NCBI RefSeq assembly: GCF_037975245.1
Contig: NC_092570.1
Coordinates: 14,457,501-14,521,500 of the forward strand
DNA length: 64,000 nucleotides
Direction of reading: 5' to 3'
From: Apostichopus japonicus
Lineage: Eukaryota; Echinodermata; Holothuroidea; Aspidochirotida; Stichopodidae
The translations under genes and the position numbers were made by a program. The notes beneath the pieces were generated by a model. It saw only the letters and a program-made list of their open reading frames with translations. It had not been told where the DNA came from and searched no databases. Positions 50,101 to 59,000 of this stretch are shown here, in pieces. Positions within the stretch are counted from its first letter, which is position 1; the number at the start of each line of letters is the position of its first letter.

Positions 50101-50772
50101 CGGTGCAATTACCAAACTTCGATACTTGAAGTCTTATCAAATCTATTTGTGGTTCTTTTGGTTTGCCTAACAATATCATAGCTTTATAACATCTTGAACC
50201 AAAAACTAGAGAAGAAAGCTTATAAATGACACCAAACATTTTTTCGAAAACCATATTTCAACCAGTTCACTGAAATATACCCTAAACTTCTTTTTCAGTA
50301 CTACACAAGATATTTCTAATCTCAAACCAATTCTGATTAGAAGAGCACTTAGTATGTAATTCTTCATCAAAACTATGACATGGGACAAAACACCTGTCCA
50401 TCAAACTTTGCAGAAAGCTATGCATGTGATCTCCATTTGTTTAAAGAAAATTATAAACTTGCTTCCAAAAATGTTATACGTCTATATGCAAAATTGTAAC
50501 ATCCACTTGGAAGGTCCAAATTTCTATTGGACAGTTTAACAACATATCACACATTATATGAAATTTGAAATCTTCCAATTCACCATTTTTAAGATACAGT
50601 GTTATCCTTACCTCAAAATTTGTTGAACAGCTTTAAGTAGTTCCCTCTTCTCTGGGGTCAACTCTCCTTGTGCCCGGAAAGCACTTACAAGCCCGCAGTA
50701 TGCTTCCAGTTCCAATCGTCTCAACACCTTTTGGCATTCCACATGGGACATGCTTTCATTGATAGGTAACAT
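35775..50772 (-). CDS. EMSY-like protein with N-terminal ENT domain and C-terminal bromodomain
   Basis: Twenty-one exons, 5037 nt, 1678 residues. Exons in transcript order: 50772-50612, 50055-49981, 49222-49050, 48781-48638, 47676-47420, 47225-46967, 46509-46318, 45136-44942, 44624-44484, 44207-44089, 43842-42913, 42630-42504, 41631-41479, 41097-41005, 40688-39526, 38842-38494, 38159-38000, 37489-37407, 36859-36780, 36070-35906, 35792-35775. Every intron is GT-AG, every phase matches, and no stop occurs before the TAA. The start is fixed by an in-frame TAG six bases upstream. The N-terminus matches the ENT domain of EMSY, a nuclear repressor that binds BRCA2 and works with KDM5/SIN3-type chromatin complexes. 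The middle is low-complexity, with a basic SKRKRK stretch near residue 1540 as a likely nuclear signal. The C-terminus is a bromodomain, which I do not know from vertebrate EMSY. Family assignment is firm for the ENT end; the full architecture should be tested by transcripts. Confidence 0.88.
36085..36480. repeat. Tandem duplication (about 210-bp unit) in the intron inside the bromodomain
   Basis: Two diverged copies share GTATTCTTGAAATTGGG, a poly-G tract, ATTCAATATTT, AACCTGCAACAT, AAAGGTATGT and GTTTGAATATTTTAGTTG, offset by about 210 bases. The intron is 36071-36779, between exons 19 and 20. Confidence 0.85.
38494..41631 (-). CDS. EMSY-like exons 13-16: disordered region before the bromodomain
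   Basis: Residues about 925-1510. Exon 13 has STASAARALLDMG; exon 15 (1163 nt) is the largest and contains charged, Lys/Glu-rich sequence and a hexapeptide array. Exon 16 has DMSHMNLEDFTSQRLEED followed by a run of acidic residues (DEDDDSDE), a typical acidic patch of chromatin proteins. No folded domain was recognised. Confidence 0.82.
39672..39935 (-). repeat. In-frame 18-bp (hexapeptide) coding repeat in EMSY-like exon 15
   Basis: About 14-15 units of LQKTDP-type hexapeptides (LQKTDP, FQKTDP, LQKTNL, LQKTTL, LQKSDP and others), around residues 1255-1345. The reading frame is kept and the DNA unit is 18 bases, so it is a coding minisatellite. The spacing does not match a heptad coiled coil. 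Confidence 0.93.
42504..48781 (-). CDS. EMSY-like exons 4-12: long disordered region
   Basis: Residues about 137-924. Rich in Ser, Pro, Thr, Gly, Gln and Lys; exon 7 (46509-46318) is Ser/Lys/His-rich (KKSSSKHRKRHSSKHG). Exon 10 has KPNVIVVQKSQ followed by RTISGIV, and exon 11 opens RPVSPVSTRPKIVMTT; short conserved islands of this kind are the only recognisable parts of EMSY outside the ENT domain, and I infer they are homologous. Exon 11 is the second largest exon (930 nt) and holds a 16-residue repeat. No enzyme fold is seen. Confidence 0.82.
43190..43430 (-). repeat. In-frame 48-bp (16-residue) coding repeat in EMSY-like exon 11
   Basis: About five copies of a unit translating as GQKGLGNSSPQLGGVS with substitutions (GNSGPQLGGSSAQKGPG and similar). 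The repeat is in frame with exon 11 and flanked by non-repeat coding sequence, so it belongs to the protein (about residues 765-830). Confidence 0.92.
45722..46053. repeat. 57-bp minisatellite, about 6 copies, intronic
   Basis: Units hold CATTAAGGCCTTCACAGAGG, AGCAGAATGTCACCATCAAT and ATAGCCTAACACATTAC with few differences. It lies in the intron 45137-46317 of the EMSY-like gene. The unit is a multiple of three and gives a repetitive minus-strand open frame that is not spliced into the gene. Confidence 0.94.
49050..50772 (-). CDS. EMSY-like exons 1-3: ENT domain
   Basis: Residues 1-136. Read as MLPINESMSHVECQKVLRRL, then ELEAYCGLVSAFRAQGELTP, then ISTERHKAEVRRAFNDETL, then SLEWAIEGRRLVPLIPRLVP. 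These are the diagnostic blocks of the EMSY N-terminal (ENT) domain, a helical dimerisation module: C-x-R/K-x-L-R-x-LELEAY, FRAQG, STERH-x-AEVRRA and EGRRLVPL-x-PRLVPQT. The human protein has the same blocks in the same order and spacing. In the human protein the region just after the domain binds HP1 proteins; no such claim can be made here from sequence. Confidence 0.95.
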
Positions 50773-51301
50773 CTTCTATTGCAAGTTTCTCTCTTTATCT
50801 TATGTCAGCTGTACATCTTCATTCAGTAAACCCAGCCTCTATCAACAACTAAAAAAAATACCATAATTAAAATGACCTGTTTTGCATTGGATGGAATTGT
50901 ATATGGAGAAATAGGCTCAAGTTCAATGTCTTCTTTGTCTAACATTCCTTAACTAAGGGACTTATACTAGTTCAGCTAAATTTTATAATGCAGCCCTATA
51001 GTCTCCTAGGCCTAAACTTGTCTAGCATAAATGTGTACTGGGCTAGGCATAAGGGAGTGATTTGTACATAATCATTTTCCTATCTGCCAAGTGGGTCAAC
51101 CACGCAGGATAATCCATACCTCCCCCCCTCCCCACGGCTGACCCCATCCCCCACCCTCTGATACACCAAAAAGATTGGATTGCCAATTTCCTGCGAAGTG
51201 CTAACTATTTCAAAATTAATACTGTATTTTAAATTGGCATAGCCTAGAATGGCAGTAACCTTCTTGGGAAAATTTATTTTCTATTTGTCAAAAGGTGGGG
51301 C

Positions 51302-51590
51302 TTATTCGCAGGGCAGCCCTGCGAATAGCCAGACACATACACCTTATTCACAGGGCAGCCCTGCGAATAGCCGGACACAAGTACCTTATTCACAGGGCAG
51401 CCCTGCGAATAGCCAGACACATACACCTTATTCGCAGGGCAGCCCTGTGAATAGCCAGACACATACACCTTATTCGCAGGGCAGCCCTGTGAATAGCCAG
51501 ACACAAGCATCTTACTTGCAGGGCTGCCCTGCGAATAGCCAGACACATACACCTTATTCACAGGGCAGCCTTAGACTGGGTTAACGGGCT
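51302..51590. repeat. 42-bp palindromic minisatellite, about 7 copies
   Basis: Each unit is a 23-base palindrome (arm ATTCGCAGGGC, central A, complementary arm) plus a spacer AGCCAGACACATACACCTT or similar. Some units have CG changed to CA or TG within an arm. It reads open in both directions because 42 is a multiple of three; the resulting Ser/Gln-rich frames are not genes. A related palindrome lies near 52118-52148. Confidence 0.94.
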
Positions 51591-52660
51591 CAGTAAGTTT
51601 TGGGGCTATTCGAGTTTGCTTTTGGGGCTATTCGAGTTTGCTTTTGGGCACCAGCTATCTTTTTGAGAGTCTTAATTGGGAGCCTCTATATTTTGAAGAA
51701 TTTATTGGCCTTTGGGATTCCTATCTTATTGCTGTTAGGATTGGTTTTGGGAGCCTAGGGCCTTAAGATTGAACCAGTCTAGCATTAGTACCGCCAACAT
51801 AAAAATGTCATCCCTCGATCATTTTCACCTTTGCTTTTGCAGAGTAAGGTGTGGGAGGGGGGGGGGTGTCACACCTTTGACCATATTGGCTTTCAGGCAA
51901 TATCGGCTTTTGGGGAATCCTAAGATAAGCTCCCTTAAAATAAGCTTTTAAACTTGAACTGCTGGGGCTCCAAAAATTAGCTTATGAAGTGGCTAAGACT
52001 ATTTGGGCCCAAAAGGTTGGCTTTTTCAAGGCCCCTAAACTGACTGGTATCAATAGCAAAACCTAATAATAAACCTATTTTCAAAATCGTCACAGCCCTG
52101 CGAATAAGGTGTCTGTGTACGTTATTCGCCGGGCTGCCCTGCGAATAATCACTTCGTTGTCAAAAAGACACTTGGAATGCTAAGGCGAACAAAGATATCC
52201 ACTCAGTCTGACAATGAACTTCTGTAACATAATGTCTAACAAAATATCCAACCTTTCGTAGATATAATCTACACAGTGTCAGATTTTTGCAGTGATGTCA
52301 TAATTAAGCCTAGCCTACGTCTCAAACTTAGATTAACTTAGGACCTAGGCCTACGGTAAGTGTTATTAGACTATACTAAGTTAGGATATACCATACAGTA
52401 CACGAACTTGACAATGTATGGGTTGGTATTTCGCAAAACTGGGCCTGTACACTTATATCTGTGAGTTTCTAACAACACAGATGTCTATGCTTTGACAAGG
52501 TAAGCAGTTGATCATTTCAGACACAGAATCAGACCTATGGTGTGTCGATGCATGTATTGCACTAACAAGGAGTTATTTGATATCTTATTGTGTTTTTTTT
52601 TGCAAATTCAACGTTACCATGAACACTTTATTGTTCCTGTAGAAATTTATTTAGGTTGCG

Positions 52661-52735
52661 ACCGTGGTGTGCCTTTGTTGGCGCGATCTGTGCATGTGAG
52701 CTAGCTACTCTGACCACTGGGCTATATGTTGTAAA
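52661..52735 (-). repeat. Possible tRNA-derived SINE head, minus strand
   Basis: On the minus strand it reads ATAGCCCAGTGGTCAGAGTA followed by GCTAGCTCACATGCACAGAT, an A-box-like start, and later CACGGTCGCAACC, a poor B box. Probably a decayed SINE; a functional tRNA is unlikely. Confidence 0.3.
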
Positions 52736-53069
52736 GGTTACCACTGTAGTGTAAGTTAGGCCTACAATGACACCACATAACAGTGTTAGTATGCATACTA
52801 ATTAACGTAGGCCTAGGTTTATCCTACATCATCCACAACCTACCTGACACATGTCGTTGAGTATATTGCACCAACATTACAAAAACTGACTTAACAAATA
52901 TAATGCTCTCAAAGTATTTAACAAACCTTGTGCCCAAGTACTAGCACATATCAATTACCAATAATTTGATTTGAATCACATTCACCAATTGAATCACTGC
53001 AAGCTAGTCTAACAGTACTTAACCTTACAATCTTTCTATATTATTACACAGCATAAATATCTTATCACC

Positions 53070-56000
53070 ATGTTAGAAGTTCCAGATTTATTACTTCCAG
53101 AGGGCAATGTTGGTGACCCTGCTGCAATGATGACACTTCATGGAACAGGTTCTCAAGGTAAACATCACAATATTTTAGGACATGAAATATGAGGACAGTC
53201 CCTGCTAAACAAATCTGCCTGGTCAACTTTTTTGTTAAAAGTTATGATTATTCTGGTTTAAATACCTCTTTATACTTTCTGTTATTCTTTGTGTGTGATT
53301 AGAATTGAAGAGTGCATCAAAGATATCCCGAGTAGTGCCACCAGAAGTAAACTGCCATCATGTGTCAGTGGCAGGAAAGAACTATCTGAGTGTCAAAGGT
53401 AAGCTGCAAATTGATCTGTACACAGTCAATATTCAAGCTTATTAAGTAATGCTGTTGCTTTTTTGCCTAGGAGCTGGTGGAAAAACAATTTATTATTCAC
53501 TACTGTATTTGTCCCGCAGGTTAATTAACCAATCAGAGTGCAGAATGTCGCAGTCAGCACCCAACCCCCACCTCCCAGGGTTATCCCAGACATTTTGAAG
53601 GTCGCAAAAATCTAGTAACAAGAATATTTTTACTAAATTGTAATCATGTTTGTTACGGGGTACCTATAATAAATGATTAGTCTATGCAGATCAAGAGAAA
53701 ATGCTTCAAAAGCAAAATGCACCTGGCATTTTGTCAAAAGTTTGGCATCCATATAGTTCTCATATGTTATGTATTCTTGCCATCAGTTGCTAATGCGAGT
53801 CATTCCCCAGTGATCCTGAAAGAAGCTCAAGTGCTAGTGAACAAGAATGAACTGCAGACATCCAACCAGAAGATACGAGACTCATCCTCTGAGACCAGTT
53901 TAAAAAACCCTGAAGAGTAAGCCATTAAGATGTTCATTAAATAAGCATGTTGTATTGAATCTGAAGATAAGTTTCCATCTAATAATAACACTGATTTCAA
54001 AATTGCTGTAAGTGCCCCTATTATTACCACACTACCCTTAAACACCACCCATTGCCGATGAAAATGGCTTCAATCAAGTGATAGCCCAAAGTATGGTAAA
54101 TTCAGAACTTTTAAGTTTATATACCAACTTTGAAGCCTTGTAATACATTGATGATATTTTCCACTCAAACTTGTGAAAATAAGAGAGAAAGTTTTCACTT
54201 AAAAATGTAATAAAGTTCTCTTTTTTTCATTGTGACTCTGATTATGAGACATTAGGTGTTATCTTGTTGTAAGTGGACTTGAGTATTTCATATCCTTTTT
54301 TTTTTGGTTATTTTGTTTGTTTATAAGTTGGATTAATTCCATTTTTTATGTACAGGTTATCTGAAGTAGTGAGTAAAGTCTCGGTTAAAATTCCAGTTAC
54401 CCAGATACAGGCCATGCCATTCCCACTGCTGCAACACGAGGAAGTCATCTTCTTATGTAATATTGAAATGCAATCAGCACAGATGAGTATAGCCAAATTC
54501 CAGGTATGATAGCAATTTCATAACTATACAATAATAACCTTCAGTTATTGGGGAAGCTCCCTCCTAGGAGGGAGGGCAGATTGGGAAAGGAGGGATGGAC
54601 AGATTGGGAAAGGAGGGAGGGGCAGATTGTGGAAGGAGCAGATTGGGGAAGGAGGGAGGGGCAGATTAAGGAAGGAGGAAGGGATAGATTGGGGAAGGAG
54701 GGAGGGAGGAGCAGATTGGGGAAGGAGGCAGGAGCAGATTGGGGAAGGAGGTAGGGGCAGATTAAGGAAGGAGGAAGGGATAGATTTGGGAAGGAGGGAG
54801 GGACAGATTGGGGAAGGAGGGAGGCGCAGGTTGGGGAAGGAGGAAGGGATTAATTTGGGAAGGAGGGAGGGATAGATTGGGAAGGAGGGAGGAGCAGATT
54901 GGAGAAGGAGGGAGGGGCAGATTGGGGAAGGAGGGAGGGGCAGATTGAGGTAGGATGGGAGGGACAGATTGAGGAAGAAGGAAGGGATCGATTTGGAAAG
55001 GAGGGAGGGATAGATTGGGAAGGAGGGAGGAGCAGATTGGAGAAGGAGGGAGGGAGGGACAGTTTGGGGAAGGAGCATATTGGGGAAGGATGGAGGGACA
55101 GATTGGGGAAGGAGGGAGAGGCAGATTAATAGAAATATAGCCACTCCTTATATAGCCACTACTGATATTTCTGTCTTTTCTCCCTTTCTTTTCCCTCTTC
55201 AGAAAATCAAGATACCCCTGCTGTTTGCTTTGACATTCCAAACAGAGTTTGAGGATGGTCCAGCTTCAATGAGGGCGCAATACCATCTTCCAAAGCTCCG
55301 CCTTCAGTCTCCTTCCCTCGTCATGCTGACAGAATGCTCTTCCCCAGTTAAGAAATATCAAAGGTAAAATAAAAAGCTGATGTACAGTGTGTCAAAACTA
55401 ATATACTCTAAATATTAATATCAAGGAAAAGTTATTCTCAAGAAGATGTGAGGGTGACAGGCTCTTGTCTAATTCCATTGCAGATTTTCCTAAAATATCA
55501 GATGAGAATAGCAGTAATGGGTCCTGTTCTTTATATCAAGCGTTATTTTATCCAAACATTGAAGGAACACGTTGAGGATACTGTTTTCATGAGCTAACTT
55601 CAGAATTGGAATTGCTAAGTTTTTAAGTAGCTAATCACAGAGTAAGTGCACTGACAGGATCTAAAAAGAAATACAAGCAAGTAGTTTCTTTGATTTTTCT
55701 CTCAATTTTCTTCTGTCTAAATTTACAGCATTGGTTTCAGATATATTTTTGGAGGAGAGGTATAAAAACAATGATATAATATGCCCTTACTGTGAATCTT
55801 TCCCCATTAGGGAAACAGTCCCCTTACAGCGAAGTTGCATTTCCAACCCGACCTCAAGCGGGGGAGCTCGGGTTGGGCTTATCTCGAGCTTCAGCTCTGC
55901 TTACACCACTTATCTTAACCCTATCACACGGACCAACGAACATGCGGTTTGCTCGCGGCATTAGCTAGTGTGTCAGCTATATGCAAGCGATCAACAGATC

Positions 56001-59000
56001 AACGTTGTTCACAGGCATGCACAGCTATAGCTACAGGCGTACATACAGTACTCCCGACATATGATCGTATGAAGTGTATTCCGTGTTCCCTTTAGCTGCC
56101 GGTTCGGATTTTCGTGATTTTTATTCACCGGTTCCTGAGTTTTCCGCGTCTGGCTTGCCTTTAATACATAACACCAGACGACCGCTAATTTTCATAACCG
56201 ACGCTTGGAAATTTCCCAAACGTTACTACATCCAAACCTGAGATTTTCATGTGCCCCGAATCCATAGCTGTCGCATTAGGCCTAACGCTATGTTGTAACA
56301 TTGAGAAACCGGCCTCTGAATACGGTCTATATTTTTGTTCAAATTAATGCTGCACAAGTAAATGCAATTTTTTATTATTAGAAACATCATTGGAGTTGTT
56401 TTTAGTTCTTATCATTCCTTTATATCAATCTGGAAACGTTAAACAGTAATCCTACACTAGTTACGTTGTCACTATTTACTTAGTTTGATTGGCCTAAGCT
56501 TAAATTTCTAATTGAGCTTGAATGGAGTTAATAATAGTGACGAACAAGGATGTTAAACACTAAGTTCGGCATATTTTTTATTTGTTCATAAACGGAATTA
56601 TATTGAACATAAGTACAAAATAACGTCGGAGTGTAAGAATTAGGTATTAAAATTAACATTTTGGTAAAGATTGAAGATGGATGATTTGTTTGAGATACTT
56701 TTTGAGATGGAAAGTTTGGGTAACTATTCTTGGCGCTTTTCGGGCCATTAACACATCTAGTAGGTTAGGCCATTCGCTATTCATAAACACATGGTTACTT
56801 GGTACGGACAATCGTCATCTTTTTTATCTTTGGAAATTTTTTTGGGAAATCCTTTTTCTTTTTCCGCGAAACTCCTGAGGTGGTTTAGTAGGGGCCTATA
56901 CATACACAAGGATACATACAAGCCTTTGTTACATGCATGAGAAGAGTTGCATTAAGTACAATGTACCAATTTTGAGGGAAGATAGGCTATTTCATTACTA
57001 GGGTTGTGCGGGATCCCGGTAGTCAAGTGAATACCGGCATCCCGATCCCGGCTTTGACTAACCCCGATCATAGTGCAATGTGTAACTACTACCGGTATTG
57101 GGAAAACAACTGGTTATTACATTCGTTTCGGTATCATTCCCGGGAATCCAGGACATAATAAAAATATCTACGTGTTACTATTTAAATTAGAGAAAAGAAA
57201 ACACGTTTATTTCTGGTTCCTGTGTTCTTAGTTTGAATAATATCTTATCAATTTACGCACTGGCCTAGACATATTAACGAATCAACTTTTCACGTAGTAA
57301 TTTGGACCTATATAGCCTACACCAAATATCGAACGTTAGTGAACTCAGCATGTTACGAGACCTCAAAGTTATTCAGAAATTTTCGTTATTTATTCGTCCT
57401 TCAAACGATGATTGTGAAGGTTCCCATGTACAAAATCTCACCCTTATGCATTTCACCACATTTTGTGATAATAATTATAACGATTTAATAATTTTTGATC
57501 CAAAACCGAAGGGAGCATATCAAATTAAATCCATCTTCGCACGGGACTGTATATTATTATAGCATAGGGTAAGGTACTGTTACACACTGCTGTTCGGTAC
57601 TTGAGAGTTGATGCTGTAATGAAATGGATTTGTTTATTAATGCGGGGGGGGGGGGGGGGTTCCACGATGTCATTTCTAGTTATCTTTCGCTACTTTTTTT
57701 ATTTTTAAGAACTTTTGTACGAAGACTGATATTGTACGTATTGAAAGTATATTTTCTGGAGTAAACAACAGCCGATTAACGATATAAATAATCTGTACTA
57801 TTCTTATATATGTAGTTTATAATCCCGTATTTATGTAGCCCCTAAGTTACATTATTGTTGTCTGAAGTTCCAAACAGGTGGGGACTTGTTGATAGTTAAA
57901 AACTTTTCATTGTGAACTTTTAAACTTAAAGTATTAGTAGTAAGTCGAGTCCTGTCTTTCCGACATGCTTAGTGATTCCCGTTAAATTAAATTGAATTTA
58001 GGTAAAAATTCATGCAAACTAGGTAGGCATCGGCCAATCCTAATTCTAAGCCTACATCGAAAGTTACGCCGTATACACCTCGCAAGAAAACCACGATAAC
58101 CTTGAATGAAAAAACAATATTTTGCACTTGAAGATCTGTCTTCCCCAAAATGCAATGATAAGGTCTAGACTCAGTACTTCTTGATACATTGAGTTTCCAA
58201 TTACTAGTCAAAAACATTTTCTGGAGGAAAAAAACGTAAGATATTTTTCACAAAAATTGATGATTAGATAAGTGCTTCCTCACAATCAACGAGCCGCCCC
58301 GAAATTCGCTCCCCTTACGTAAAACTTCTATATATATTACAGGTGGAAAAACACGAGTTTTTACACACATAATTCCCATTGACATTGGTCACAGAACATA
58401 AGTAGGTCATCGACATTCGAACTTGGCAACTTGCCCAAGTTCATCGCACCATGGGAACGACCCAACAGATTGAACATTATGTTACATTTTCCCGCCATCT
58501 GGACGCCGATTGTAAATTTTGGTGTAATATGCAAAATATGAATGGTACTTCCCTTGGTTAAAACTTAAAACTATTGCGACACATACAAATTTTGGGAAAC
58601 TGTTGTATAGAAGAAACTTTTGTATCAAATGTAAAGTACTGTATGGTAGGCCTACTATAATTTATAAAAGACGGTTTTCCTCAGGTGATAAGGAAAAGGG
58701 ATGTTTCGGTGAACTCGATCTCTTTGTATAGTACTTGGATACTTAAAATGACCATGCTGTACATGCAGCTTCTATTTCTCTTTAAGTAAGCTCTACTTAG
58801 CATTGTTATCCGTTGTGGATCTTTATTGGAATAAATACGAAATGTATTTTTTGACGCCAGTATTTAACGGTAGGCCTAAGCATTTCTTAAATTGTTGACT
58901 GAGCTTCAAAATCCATTTTCAAAAAGTCTGTTTTCATGAAGGTATTTTAAAATCGACATATAGCTAGGGTAGGAAAATATTAACGAAAGTTGTTCTATTA

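Larger units (their letters stand above)
36860..50611. other. Remaining introns of the EMSY-like gene
   Basis: Introns over 300 bases: 36860-37406, 37490-37999, 38160-38493, 38843-39525, 40689-41004, 41098-41478, 41632-42503, 44625-44941, 45137-46317, 46510-46966, 47677-48637, 49223-49980, 50056-50611. Apart from the arrays listed separately they show only AT-rich sequence and homopolymer runs. A stretch at 42000-42240 (in 41632-42503) is open on both strands and more GC-rich than the rest, but no family was recognised. Confidence 0.5.
50773..53069. promoter_or_regulatory. Divergent promoter region between the EMSY-like and TRAPPC14-like genes
   Basis: The two start codons (50772 on the - strand, 53070 on the + strand) face away from each other across about 2.3 kb, so both promoters and any non-coding first exons should lie here. 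No TATA box or clear CpG island was found. The region holds the palindromic 42-bp array (51302-51590), scattered copies of its palindrome near 52092-52148, a repeated GGGGCTATTCGAGTTTGCTT near 51601-51640, and a tRNA-like fragment near 52661-52735. The function is inferred from geometry only. Confidence 0.55.

Noticed and set aside
51249-51584. 111-residue plus and 95-residue minus ORFs with YSQGSPANSQ-type repeats
   Set aside because: Explained by the 42-bp palindromic minisatellite; both strands give similar peptides because the unit is self-complementary.
54545-55241. Pro/Ser/Leu-rich minus-strand ORFs of 159 and 199 residues
   Set aside because: They read the purine-rich minisatellite of the TRAPPC14-like intron in reverse; long because the repeat lacks stop codons.
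56999-57150. hAT-like left end (TAGGGTTGTGCGGGATCC)
   Set aside because: No matching right end or target duplication was found, so no element is called.
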